64,000 bases of DNA from Micromonospora_J zhanjiangensis (GTDB lineage Bacteria > Actinomycetota > Actinomycetes > Mycobacteriales > Micromonosporaceae), in NCBI RefSeq assembly GCF_042650605.1, contig NZ_JBHSBN010000010.1, forward strand, positions 1 through 64,000, given 5' to 3'. A program made the translations under genes and the position numbers. The notes beneath the pieces were generated by a model, which worked only from the letters and a program-made list of their open reading frames with translations, ran no database searches and was not told where the DNA came from. This document shows, one piece after another, positions 23,997 through 31,997 of the stretch (positions are counted from its first letter, which is position 1; each line of letters begins with the position of its first letter).

Positions 23997-24593
23997 CTAC
24001 AGAGCCTCGCCGGGGGCGAGGTAGCGGTAGCGGTCGCCGATCTCCTCGGCGAACCAACCGTTCACGCTGGCGAGACCGCGATGATTGACCTGCGCGTCGT
24101 GGATGGCGAACACCCGCACCGGGTCGACGGCCCGGACGAAGTCGATCGCCTCGGCCAGCTTGAGCCAGGACGCCTGGGCCGGCACCAGCAGCGTCTCGAC
24201 CGGCTGACCCGGTACGTGCAGCGAGTCGCCCGGGTGGTAGACCGCCTCCTCGACCAGGTAACCCAGGTTCGCGCAGTCCGGCTGGCCGGCGTAGATCGTC
24301 GCGTGCCGCCCGCCGGTGGCGCGTACCCGGAAGCCGGCGGCGGTGAACTCCTGCCCGGCGGACACCTCGGTCACCGCCAGCCCGGGCAGGTCGGCCCCGG
24401 CCGGCGCGTGCACCGGCACGCCGAGTCCGGCCAGCCGCAGCACGTCGACGTGGTCGGCGTGCTCGTGGGTCACCAGCACCGCGTCCGCGCCGGCCAGCGC
24501 GGCCGGCTCGCTCCACGTACCCGGGTCGACGACGAGCACCCGCCCGCCGGCCTCGACGCGTACGCAGGAGTGGGTGTACTTGGTGATCCGCAT
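23997..24593 (-). CDS. MBL-fold metallohydrolase (UlaG-like, cytoplasmic)
   Basis: A 198-residue protein from the ATG at 24593. It opens MRITKYTHSCVRVEAGGRVL with DPGTWSEP, and has the metal motif in VLVTHEHADHVDVLRLAGLG (HEHADH), then GGRHATIYAGQPDCANLGYL, VYHPGDSLHVPG and FAIHDAQVNHRGL. It belongs to the small Lactamase_B_3 branch related to UlaG. Its substrate is unknown. It stands alone, downstream of and on the same strand as the ATPase. Confidence 0.85.
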   Translation of the reverse strand: MRITKYTHSCVRVEAGGRVLVVDPGTWSEPAALAGADAVLVTHEHADHVDVLRLAGLGVPVHAPAGADLPGLAVTEVSAGQEFTAAGFRVRATGGRHATIYAGQPDCANLGYLVEEAVYHPGDSLHVPGQPVETLLVPAQASWLKLAEAIDFVRAVDPVRVFAIHDAQVNHRGLASVNGWFAEEIGDRYRYLAPGEAL

Positions 24594-25016
24594 GGTCCGC
24601 ACCGTATCCCGGTCCCGTGCCGCCCGGTCGGGCAACCGCCTGAGCGGGCGGCGGCTGGGACGTCGCGGGCCGACCGGCTGTGCCACCATGCTGAGCCATG
24701 ACCTACCGTTGTGAGCGAGTGAGCACTGGTGCACCCAACCGCTCGCAGTCCGGCGTTACCACCGGACGCTCCTCGTCTCACCCGCTCACGCGGTGCGAGG
24801 TTGACGCTTCACCGACCACAGCCAGCAAAGAGCACTGGTCCTACAGGTCTCCACGTCCGTTCGACCCCCAAGGGATCCGGCTCCCGAGGCACTCCCGGTA
24901 CCGAACACACCAACGCGTTTAACCTGCCGCCGCAGCCGTCCCTGCATGTCGGACCGGCTTGGCTTTCGCCCGTCCGACGGCAACACTCTATCACCAGAGC
25001 ACTCCGGAGCGTGTCT
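24594..25016. other. Divergent intergenic region, no convincing gene
   Basis: About 420 bases between the MBL gene and the membrane protein at 25017. Short open frames exist (for example 24698-24922) but lack ribosome sites and familiar sequence. GC content is somewhat lower than the coding average around 24880-25000. I see no tRNA-like fold or clear operator. Confidence 0.4.
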
Positions 25017-25502
25017 ATGCCTACTCCACCGCCATCAGCTGCCTACCCCTACGTTCCCGCCGGCAACCCGATGCCGATGGCCTACCCGCAGCCGGTGCCG
25101 CTGCCACCCGGCGCCGGCTGCCTCGTCGTCACGGTCAACCGAGGGCCGTACATCGTGCCGGCGCCCTCGACCACCAAGCTGAAGATCGACGGTCAGCAGG
25201 TGGCGATCGCCGGCCCCGGCACCTGGTACATCCCGCTGCCGGCCGGCCCGCACGACGTCCGGTACACCGACATCTTCGGCATCCCGATGATCACCACCCA
25301 CGGCGTCACCGTCCAGCCGGGCGCCGCCTGCCAGCTCAGGTTCGACTTCGGCGTCTGGCGCAACCGGGCGTACGACGGGCAGGGCACCGACGTGACGAAG
25401 TTCGGCCTGTGGTCGAACTACCTGATCATGCTGATCACGATCGGCGTGATCGGGCTGGTCTGTTGCGGCGGTGCGGGACTGCTGACCGCCCTCGACTCCT
25501 GA
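25017..25502 (+). CDS. Hypothetical tail-anchored membrane protein
   Basis: A 161-residue protein from the ATG at 25017 (GGAG 7 bases upstream). The first 35 residues are Pro/Tyr/Met-rich (PTPPPSAAYPYVPAGNPMPM), as in cytoplasmic low-complexity tails. A compact beta domain follows: GCLVVTVNRGPYIVPAPSTT, KLKIDGQQVAIAGPGTWYIP and AGPHDVRYTDIFG, like a PEGA/carboxypeptidase-regulatory sandwich. One membrane helix closes the protein (YLIMLITIGVIGLVCCGGAG). Function unknown. It converges with the response-regulator gene. Confidence 0.75.
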   Translation: MPTPPPSAAYPYVPAGNPMPMAYPQPVPLPPGAGCLVVTVNRGPYIVPAPSTTKLKIDGQQVAIAGPGTWYIPLPAGPHDVRYTDIFGIPMITTHGVTVQPGAACQLRFDFGVWRNRAYDGQGTDVTKFGLWSNYLIMLITIGVIGLVCCGGAGLLTALDS

Positions 25503-25526
25503 CGGTCCCGCGTCACCCGTCACCCG

Positions 25527-26207
25527 TCACCCGTCACGCGTCGCCCCGGCCACGACGCCCTGTTCCCAGGCCCAGGCGGCGATCTCGACCCGGTTGCGCA
25601 CCCCGAGCTTGGTCTGAATACCGGAGACGTGGCTCTTCACCGTGCTCAGCGAGATGAACAGTTCGGCGCCGATCTCCTGGTTGGTGCGGCCCCGGGCGAC
25701 CGCCCGCACCACCTCCAGTTCCCGCTCCGACAACGGCCGCACCGGCTTCCGCGCGCCGGGAGCCGATCCGGGCCGGCCGACGGCGGTCAGCCGGGTGAGC
25801 AGCCGTACCGTGACCGAGGGCGAGACCAGCGCGTCGCCGGCCTTCGCGGCCCGGACCGCCTCCACCAGCAGGGCCGGGCCGGCGTCCTTGAGCAGGAACC
25901 CGACCGCGCCGCCGCGCAGCGCGCCGTAGACGTACTCGTCCAGGTCGAAGGTGGTCACCACGACCACCCGGAGCGGCTCGGGGACGCCCGGCCCGGCGAG
26001 CGCCCGGGTCACCGCCAGACCGTCCAGCCGGGGCATCCGGATGTCCACCAGGCACACGTCCGGCCGCAGCCGCCGGGCCAGCTCGATCGCCTCGACGCCG
26101 TCGGACGCCTCGGCGACCACCTCGATGTCGGGTTGGTCCGCCAGGATGAGCCGCAGACCGCTGCGTACCATCGCCTGGTCGTCGGCGATCAGGACCCGGA
26201 TGCTCAC
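25527..26207 (-). CDS. NarL/LuxR-family response regulator
   Basis: A 226-residue protein. Receiver domain SIRVLIADDQAMVRSGLRLI, phosphorylation Asp in DVCLVDIRMPRLDGLAVTRA, and the conserved Lys in GFLLKDAGPALLVEAVRAA. The C-terminal helix-turn-helix reads LSERELEVVRAVARGRTNQE and LSTVKSHVSGIQTKLGVRNR. The GTG start overlaps the stop of the kinase gene (GTGA), so kinase and regulator are made together. The regulon is unknown; no ABC genes lie beside it. Confidence 0.93.
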   Translation of the reverse strand: MSIRVLIADDQAMVRSGLRLILADQPDIEVVAEASDGVEAIELARRLRPDVCLVDIRMPRLDGLAVTRALAGPGVPEPLRVVVVTTFDLDEYVYGALRGGAVGFLLKDAGPALLVEAVRAAKAGDALVSPSVTVRLLTRLTAVGRPGSAPGARKPVRPLSERELEVVRAVARGRTNQEIGAELFISLSTVKSHVSGIQTKLGVRNRVEIAAWAWEQGVVAGATRDG

Positions 26208-27385
26208 CGCCGCACCACCGCTGCCGGCACCGGGGGCGGGCCGGCGTCCGGCGTCGGCGCGGGCAGGACCGCCAGCACCGACCAGCCGACGTCGACGCGC
26301 GGACCGGCGTGCAGGGTCCCGCCGAGGGACTCGACCCGCTCGCGCATCCCGACCAGGCCGTAACCGGACCGGTGGTGCGGCAGCCGGGGCGGGCCCGACG
26401 GTCCGTCGTCGGTCACCTCGATCCGCACCGTCCGGCCGTCGTCGACCACGTCGACGCTCACCGTACGGGCCTGCGCGGCGTGCCGGGCCACGTTGGTCAG
26501 CGCCTCCTGGACCACCCGGTACACCGTGCCGGCCACCTCGGGCGGCCACGATGCCTCGCTGTCGGGCGTCCGCAGGCGTACCGCCGGACCGGCGCGGCCC
26601 GCGAAGCGGGCGACCAGGTCGTCGAGCCGCTCCGGCCCGGGCGTCGCGGGGGCCGCGTCGGCGGCGTCCCGCAGCAGGCCGACCACGCGGCGCATCGCCG
26701 CCAGGGCCTCGGCTCCGGCCGCCTCGATCTCGGCCAGGCTGCCGTCCAGCCGGTCCGGGTGCCGGCGGGCGACGATCCGGGCGGCCTGGGTCTGCACCAC
26801 GATGCCGGTGACGTGGTGCGCGACCACGTCGTGCAGTTCGCGGGCAAGATCGAGGCGGACGTCCCGGCGTACCCGCTCGGCGGTGGACCGGCGGCGGGCC
26901 GCCAGCGCCCGCGACGCCAGCCCGACCGCGACGGCGGCGGACCAGGCGACGGCGTTCCACACCGTCGCCCGGGTGAGCGCGGCGGAGGTGGGGTGGGCGG
27001 GCAGCAGCCGGGTCGCGGCGACCACCAGCAGCCCGGCGGTGGCGACCGCGCCGGCCGGCGCCGCGGGCAGCGTCCGGACCGCCGACGCGAGCAGCACGGC
27101 CAGCCCCAGGGCCATCGCCGGACCCGGCTCGGCCGGCAGCCCGGCGGCCCAGGCGGCCACGACCGAGGCCGCCGCCACCGCCAGGCCCGCGACGGCCGTG
27201 CCGAACCGGTGCCGGTGTCGCAACACCGCCAGTACGCACACCGACGCGCCGGTCACACAGCCGAACAGCCAGTAGCTCCCGCCCCAGCTGGTCGCCAGCG
27301 CGACGGCGGTGCCGGCGAGCACGACGACGAGCCCGACGGCGAGCCCCGCGTCGGCCACCCAGGCGCCCCGCCCCCGACTGGTCAC
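26204..27385 (-). CDS. Two-component sensor histidine kinase (DesK-like)
   Basis: A 393-residue protein. Five to six hydrophobic helices between residues 10 and 165 form the sensor. The dimerisation helix with the phosphoacceptor His is RLDLARELHDVVAHHVTGIV; the ATPase domain shows EALTNVARHAAQARTV, a D-box VTDDGPSGPP and GYGLVGMRERVESLGG. The HisKA_3 arrangement fits the NarL-type regulator immediately downstream. No extracellular domain of note, so the signal is probably felt within or near the membrane. Confidence 0.92.
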   Translation of the reverse strand: MTSRGRGAWVADAGLAVGLVVVLAGTAVALATSWGGSYWLFGCVTGASVCVLAVLRHRHRFGTAVAGLAVAAASVVAAWAAGLPAEPGPAMALGLAVLLASAVRTLPAAPAGAVATAGLLVVAATRLLPAHPTSAALTRATVWNAVAWSAAVAVGLASRALAARRRSTAERVRRDVRLDLARELHDVVAHHVTGIVVQTQAARIVARRHPDRLDGSLAEIEAAGAEALAAMRRVVGLLRDAADAAPATPGPERLDDLVARFAGRAGPAVRLRTPDSEASWPPEVAGTVYRVVQEALTNVARHAAQARTVSVDVVDDGRTVRIEVTDDGPSGPPRLPHHRSGYGLVGMRERVESLGGTLHAGPRVDVGWSVLAVLPAPTPDAGPPPVPAAVVRR

Positions 27386-27437
27386 GGAGCCAGGCTACGA
27401 GGTCACCCGCCCCGCCGAACCGGCCGAAAGTACGGCC

Positions 27438-28157
27438 TCAGCCGAGTCGGGTGGTGACGGCGCGCATCCGGTGTCCGGCGTCGGCCGTCACCGGTTCGCC
27501 GTGCCCGAAGCAGGCGACCTCGACGTCCAGGGCGGCCAGCCGACGGAACGACTCCAGCGCGGCGGCCCGGTCGACGTTGAACAGACCGGGGAAGACCGGT
27601 GCCTCCGGGTCCCTGGACCGGGGGTCCCGGACCGCGATGTCGCCGGTGAACAGCACCTTCCAGTCCGGCAGGTACAGGGCGATGCTGCCCGCCGTGTGCC
27701 CGGGTACGGCGTGCACCACGGCGCCCTCGCCGATGTCGAGCACGTCGCCGTGGTCGACCTCGCGGTCCACCCGGACCGGGATCGGCGGGGTGCCCGCCAG
27801 AGCGTCGTTCACCTCGGTGTAGATGGGCCGTTCGAAGTCGGTGAGGTCCGGCTCGGGCATGACGGCCTCGCCCCGGATGGCCGGCGCGTCGGCCCGGTGG
27901 GCGATCACCTCCACCGCACCCCAGGTGGCGATGTCGGCGGCGCCGCCGACGTGGTCGAGATGCCCGTGGGTGAGCACGAGCCGGCGTACCGCCGAGGGCT
28001 CCTCGCCGATGCTCCGGATCCCCTCGGCAATCGCCAGGCCGCTGCCCGGGATGCCGGAGTCGACCAAGGTCAGCCCGTCCGGGTCCCGCCACAGGTAGAC
28101 GTGCCCGGTAGGGAAGCGAAAGAAGTACAGGTTCGCGGTGAGTTGTACGACCTCCAT
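27438..28157 (-). CDS. MBL-fold hydrolase (glyoxalase II/quorum-lactonase-like)
   Basis: A 239-residue cytoplasmic protein. Metal-binding motif VLTHGHLDHVGGAADIATWG (HGHLDH); further ligands in VHAVPGHTAGSIALYLPDWK, VLFTGDIAV and VACFGHGEPVTADAG. This is the glyoxalase II-type order of motifs. The substrate could be a thioester or lactone; the sequence does not decide. It lies 52 bases upstream of the kinase start on the same strand and could be cotranscribed with it. Confidence 0.88.
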   Translation of the reverse strand: MEVVQLTANLYFFRFPTGHVYLWRDPDGLTLVDSGIPGSGLAIAEGIRSIGEEPSAVRRLVLTHGHLDHVGGAADIATWGAVEVIAHRADAPAIRGEAVMPEPDLTDFERPIYTEVNDALAGTPPIPVRVDREVDHGDVLDIGEGAVVHAVPGHTAGSIALYLPDWKVLFTGDIAVRDPRSRDPEAPVFPGLFNVDRAAALESFRRLAALDVEVACFGHGEPVTADAGHRMRAVTTRLG

Positions 28158-28240
28158 GGCTGCACGCTACGCAACGGCGGCGGGCGAGCGGTGACACACC
28201 GCGCAGGCGGCGCGTCGACGGGTTGCGGCGCCTGGGCAGG

Positions 28241-28929
28241 ATGGGCCACGTGGATCCCAGCACCCTGACCGAGCCGGAACGACAACTCTGGGATGCCTTT
28301 CCCCGCCGGGAACTGGTCGACCTGACCGGCCGCGAGGACCGGCGGATCCGGGCCGACGTCATCCGTACCCTGCTGCTCGGCGCGCAGCCGGACGTGCCGG
28401 GGGAGTTGGCCGCGCTGGTGCTGACGGGCGCGGCGGTGACCGGCAAGCTGGACCTGTCGTACGCGGAGGTCCGCTATCCGATGCGGATGGCCGGCTGCTG
28501 CTCGACGGTGCCCGGCTCTCCGGCGCCCCGGTGCCGCTGGACGCCGGCCTGGTCCAGGTCGGCCACGACATCCACGCCGAGCCGGGCTTCCGCTGCGACG
28601 GCGAGATGCGTCTGAACAACGCGGACGTACGCGGTTCGGTGAAGCTGCGCGGCGCTCACCTGAACTGCCCGGACGGCCGGGCACTGCTGGCCGTGAACCT
28701 CACCGTCGGGTCGGCGGTGAGCTGCTGCGAGGGGTTCACCGCCACCGGCCGGATCAACCTGTCCTTCGCCACCGTGACCCGGCAGGTCTGCTTCGAACGG
28801 GCGCGGCTGGTCAACCGCGCCGGGCCGGCGCTGTCGCTGCGGCACCTGCGGACCAACGAGCTGGTGCTGCGGCCGGCCGGCCGGATCGAAGGGCGGCTCG
28901 CGGTCACCCGGTCGCTCACCCGCATGTAG
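28241..28929 (+). pseudogene. Frameshifted pentapeptide-like/bactofilin-like protein remnant
   Basis: The first frame gives LTEPERQLWDAFPRRELVDL and ADVIRTLLLGAQPDVPGELA, then LVLTGAAVTGKLDLSYAEVR and YPMRMAG. Near 28495 the conserved sequence jumps to another frame: LLDGARLSGAPVPLDAGLVQ, VGHDIHAEPGFRCDGEMRLN, NADVRGSVKLRGAHLN and so on to a TAG at 28929. The relatives I know (actinomycete beta-helical proteins with repeated G.L.L..A.V, sometimes annotated oxidoreductase) are longer at the C-terminus. One frameshift plus truncation makes this a likely dead gene. The start is uncertain. Confidence 0.65.
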
Positions 28930-28964
28930 CCGGAACGTGTGCGACGTCGTCGGGCCCGGCCGGC

Positions 28965-29516
28965 CTATTCGGCGGCGCCGGGCCGGTCGTCGGCCAGCAG
29001 GGACCAGACCTGGGTGTCGTACCAGCGGTCCCGGTAGCGGAAGTTGTCCCGCAGCGTGCCGTCCAGTCGCATGCCGAGCCGCCGGGCGACGTTGCTGCTG
29101 CGGACGTTCTCCGGCGAGGTGAGCCACTCGATGCGGTGCATGCCGCGTTCCCGGAACGCCCAGTCGATCATGAGCTGGGCGGCGGCGGTGATCAGGCCGT
29201 GTCCGGTGCCGGCGGCCTCCAGCCAGCAGCCGATCTCGCAGATCCCGGTGGTGGTGTCGAAGGCGACGAACATGGTGCCGCCGACCAGGGTGCCGTCCAG
29301 CCAGATGCCGTACAGCCGGGCGGCGTCGCGGGCCTGCTTGTCCGCGTACCGCTGGAGGGTGGCGCGGGCCGAGTCGAGGTCGGTGCTGAAGGTGGCCCAC
29401 GGGATCCACGGGTCGACGTCGGGCCGGGCCCGGTCGATGTGGGCCAGGAACTCCTCGGCCTGCCACGGTTCGAGCGGGCGGAGCTGGGCGCGCTCGGTGA
29501 GCTGGATGGCGAACAT
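28965..29516 (-). CDS. GNAT N-acetyltransferase (RimJ/RimL type)
   Basis: A 183-residue protein. The N-terminal RPLEPWQAEEFLAHIDRARP, the strand GIWLDGTLVGGTMFVAFDT, ICEIGCWLEAAGTGHGLITA (the acetyl-CoA pyrophosphate loop), AAQLMIDWAFRERGMHRIEW and NVRSSNVARRLGMRLDGTLR are typical of the RimJ/RimL branch, which acetylates N-termini or small amines. The target is unknown. It is divergent from the Clp_N gene, 118 bases away; the operators between them could affect both. Confidence 0.9.
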   Translation of the reverse strand: MFAIQLTERAQLRPLEPWQAEEFLAHIDRARPDVDPWIPWATFSTDLDSARATLQRYADKQARDAARLYGIWLDGTLVGGTMFVAFDTTTGICEIGCWLEAAGTGHGLITAAAQLMIDWAFRERGMHRIEWLTSPENVRSSNVARRLGMRLDGTLRDNFRYRDRWYDTQVWSLLADDRPGAAE

Positions 29517-29587
29517 GGTGACCCCCGTCGTCGATCTGCGCGTCTGACCCTATCCGGTCCGGCGGACATGATCGGCCGGACGAGATC

Positions 29588-29632
29588 GTCAACTCCGGGT
29601 TGACGATCCGGCGACGTCAACCTAGAGTTGAC
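29588..29632. promoter_or_regulatory. Double palindromic operator covering a leaderless promoter
   Basis: Two 17-base palindromes of the form GTCAAC-N5-GTTGAC lie at 29588-29604 and 29616-29632, 28 bases apart. The first contains -35 TTGACG (29600-29605). After a 17-base spacer, -10 TAGAGT (29623-29628) lies inside the second. Start of transcription would then fall about at the ATG at 29635, which has no ribosome binding site. A repressor on these sites would cover the whole promoter; the HTH of the adjacent gene product makes autoregulation likely. Confidence 0.75.
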
Positions 29633-29634
29633 GC

Positions 29635-30384
29635 ATGACCGAACCCATGCGGATGACCGGCGACATCAAGCTCGACGACCTGATCGCCGGCATCAAGAAG
29701 GCCCACTCCCAGCCGCTCGACCAGCTCTCCGACGCAGTCCTGCTGGCCGACCACATCGGCGAGATCGCCGACCACCTGATCGGCCACTTCGTCGACCAGG
29801 CCCGCCGCTCCGGCGCCTCCTGGACGGAGATCGGCCGGAGCATGGGCGTGACCAAGCAGGCCGCCCAGAAACGGTTCATGCCGAAGAGCCCCGGCGAGGC
29901 GTCCGACCTGGACGCGAGCCAGGGCTTCAGCCGCTACACCGAGCGGGCCCGGCGCGTCATCGTCGTGGCGCAGAACGAGGCACGGGCCCGCGGCAGCGTC
30001 GAGATCGGCCCCCCGCACCTGGTGCTGGGCCTGCTCGCCGAGCCCGAGGCGATCGCCGCGAAGGTCATCGTCGACCAGGGCGTACCGCTGGAGCGGTTGC
30101 GCGGGGCCGCGGAGGCGGCCGTGCCGGCCCCGACCGGTGCGGAGATCCCGGCGCTGATCCCGTTCGACGCGCGGGCCCGCAAGGCGCTGGAGCTGACCTT
30201 CCGGGAGGCGTTGCGGCTGGGCCACAACTACGTCGGCACCGAGCACATCCTGCTCGCCCTGCTGGAGCAGGAGGCCGGCGACGGGCTGCTCACCGGCCTC
30301 GGCATCGACAAGGCCGCCGCCGAGGAGAAGATCGTCGCCATCCTCGCCGCCGTCGTGGCCGCCCGTACCGAACCGGCGGAGTGA
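29635..30384 (+). CDS. Clp_N-domain protein with N-terminal HTH
   Basis: A 249-residue protein. The first 85 residues include DHIGEIADHLIGHFVDQARR and a helix-turn-helix, SWTEIGRSMGVTKQAAQKRF. After a linker come two Clp_N repeats: RYTERARRVIVVAQNEARAR with GPPHLVLGLLAEPEAIA, then FDARARKALELTFREALRLG with YVGTEHILLALLEQEAGDGL. ClpC uses the same N-domain to take substrates or adaptors, but no AAA domain is present here. A DNA-binding regulator that senses Clp substrates or adaptors fits the layout. The promoter is leaderless and palindrome-covered. Confidence 0.85.
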   Translation: MTEPMRMTGDIKLDDLIAGIKKAHSQPLDQLSDAVLLADHIGEIADHLIGHFVDQARRSGASWTEIGRSMGVTKQAAQKRFMPKSPGEASDLDASQGFSRYTERARRVIVVAQNEARARGSVEIGPPHLVLGLLAEPEAIAAKVIVDQGVPLERLRGAAEAAVPAPTGAEIPALIPFDARARKALELTFREALRLGHNYVGTEHILLALLEQEAGDGLLTGLGIDKAAAEEKIVAILAAVVAARTEPAE

Positions 30385-30387
30385 CCC

Positions 30388-30422
30388 GGGTACAGCACCG
30401 GCCGCCGGTCGGTGCCGTACCC
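30388..30422. terminator. Hairpin between convergent genes
   Basis: Arms GGGTACAGCACCG (30388-30400) and CGGTGCCGTACCC (30410-30422) pair with one mismatch around a 9-base loop, directly after the Clp_N gene stop. Confidence 0.6.
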
Positions 30423-30475
30423 GTCATGACGTCGCGGCCCGGCGGTGAGGCCCGGCCGCCGGTCCGACCGGCCGG

Positions 30476-31759
30476 TCAGGCCGGGCGGAAGTAGTGCGCC
30501 ACCATGTACGCGGTGGTCTGCAGGCCGATGGCGGCCCCCTGCGTGTCGGCGGTACGGGTGTGGATGCCGCCCCAGACCCGGGCGTCGGTGACCTCGGTCA
30601 GCGCCTGGGTGAAGCCGCGGAAGTACCGCCGTGAACCGGAATCCGCGCTGTACGCGCTGAACGCGATGTCGTCCCGGCCGAAGAAGTACGCCAGCGCCGA
30701 CATGACCGCGCCGCTGTCGCAGGTGTGCCCGGACGTGTAGTCGGGGTGCGCCGGGGTGACCAGCAGCGGTGTCCAGTTCGGGTCCGGCGCGGTGGCCGGG
30801 TTGCCGTCGGTGTCGCCCAGCCGGATCGCGGTGACCGGCCGCCAGCGGTTCCACGCGGCCTTCTCGTTGAAGCAGGCGATCACCGCGTCCACCTCGGCCA
30901 GGTCGGCCATCGCGAACATCCGGGCGGCCCGTACGACGTCCAGCCGTTGGGTGGTCACCAGCTGACGCTTGATCTCCCATTCGGCCAGTCGCCGGTCGTG
31001 CCACCAGATCGCGGCGTCGGTCTGGTCCGCGGTGCGGGCCGTGCTGGTCGCCGAGCCCACGGCCTTCACCTCGGTGTAGTCCCGGGCGTACTGCGCGCTG
31101 GTCAGCGCCGGCGGCCCGGCGGTCCGGAACATCGACGCGCGGGGGAGCAGGAACGGCTTCATCCGTCCCACCCAGGCGGTCTCGTTGCCGTACGTCGGCG
31201 GGGTGGGGCGCCACTGGCCGGGCAGGGTGCCGACCGGGAAGGTCTGCGACCCGAACGATCCGTCGCCGCGCCGGGCGTCGATCATGGCGGCGGCGGCCCG
31301 GGCGCCGACCGCGACGCCCCCGCGTTCGGCCGGGCCGTCCGGCACGGCGGCCAGCGACCGGTCGTACCGGGCCCGCAGGTCGTCGTGCTGGGCCGGGAAG
31401 AGCGAGTCGAGCACCTGGTACGCCGCGGTCGCGACGGCCGCGTCGACCGACTCCGACCCGTCGGCCGGCGGCGCCACCAGGTACGGCTGGTACGGCCGGC
31501 CGGCGATGGCGTTGACCGCGTCGAAGATCGCCCCGTGCACCATCGCGGCGCCCCGGGACTGGATCTGTGGCGGCTGGCGGGCGACGTCCCAGATCGCCGT
31601 CTCGGCGGCGACGTCCCAGTCGAGGATGCTTGCCGGTGACGCGCCCGCGACGGCGGCCCCGGCGGGTGACGGCGCGTACCCGAGCGGCACGCCGGCGGCG
31701 AGCACCGCGGCCACGGCGGCACCCACCGCGCGGTGAACCGTTCGACCTCTGCTGATCAC
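30476..31759 (-). CDS. Exported PAP2/vanadium haloperoxidase-like protein
   Basis: A 427-residue protein from the GTG at 31759 (GGGGAG 5 bases upstream). A signal peptide covers about residues 1-35, cut near AGAAVA. The vanadate/phosphate pocket motifs are present in order: NEKAAWNRWRPVTAIRLGDT (Arg-Pro), HPDYTSGHTCDSGAVMSALA (SGH box, here TSGH) and RVWGGIHTRTADTQGAAIGL (Arg...His). These belong to the exported vanadium-dependent haloperoxidase/acid phosphatase superfamily found in many actinomycetes; without biochemistry the two activities cannot be told apart. Confidence 0.88.
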   Translation of the reverse strand: MISRGRTVHRAVGAAVAAVLAAGVPLGYAPSPAGAAVAGASPASILDWDVAAETAIWDVARQPPQIQSRGAAMVHGAIFDAVNAIAGRPYQPYLVAPPADGSESVDAAVATAAYQVLDSLFPAQHDDLRARYDRSLAAVPDGPAERGGVAVGARAAAAMIDARRGDGSFGSQTFPVGTLPGQWRPTPPTYGNETAWVGRMKPFLLPRASMFRTAGPPALTSAQYARDYTEVKAVGSATSTARTADQTDAAIWWHDRRLAEWEIKRQLVTTQRLDVVRAARMFAMADLAEVDAVIACFNEKAAWNRWRPVTAIRLGDTDGNPATAPDPNWTPLLVTPAHPDYTSGHTCDSGAVMSALAYFFGRDDIAFSAYSADSGSRRYFRGFTQALTEVTDARVWGGIHTRTADTQGAAIGLQTTAYMVAHYFRPA

Positions 31760-31919
31760 GACTTCTCCCCTTCATGGTCAACGTTCGACTGTTACTCCAT
31801 GTGATGACACTGTTCCGTTCCGGGGACGGCGACTGTAGAGAGCTGTCGCAACACGGACCGTTGATCGGGCCGACGCGGTGTCGGGTCACCGCGGCCGGCG
31901 CGACCCGGCCGAGCAGGGC

Positions 31920-31933
31920 TGGGAGCGCTCCAG
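31920..31933. promoter_or_regulatory. Weak CebR-like box
   Basis: TGGGAGCGCTCCAG matches the CebR consensus TGGGAGCGCTCCCA at 12 of 14 positions. It lies between the divergent haloperoxidase-like and methyltransferase genes, 64 bases before the latter. In such GC-rich DNA a match like this can occur by chance. Confidence 0.3.
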
Positions 31934-31997
31934 TGTGGAGGACCACTACGCTGTCCGGACGACGTTCGCTGTCAGCACGCTTCCTGGGGAGGTCGCC

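Noticed and set aside
24698..24922. A 74-codon frame upstream of the membrane protein at 25017
   Set aside because: No ribosome binding site, no recognisable motif; probably chance.
25511..25543. Short CGTCACC direct repeats at the end of the response-regulator gene
   Set aside because: Only a 7-base unit repeated a few times over the stop codon; no sign of a function.
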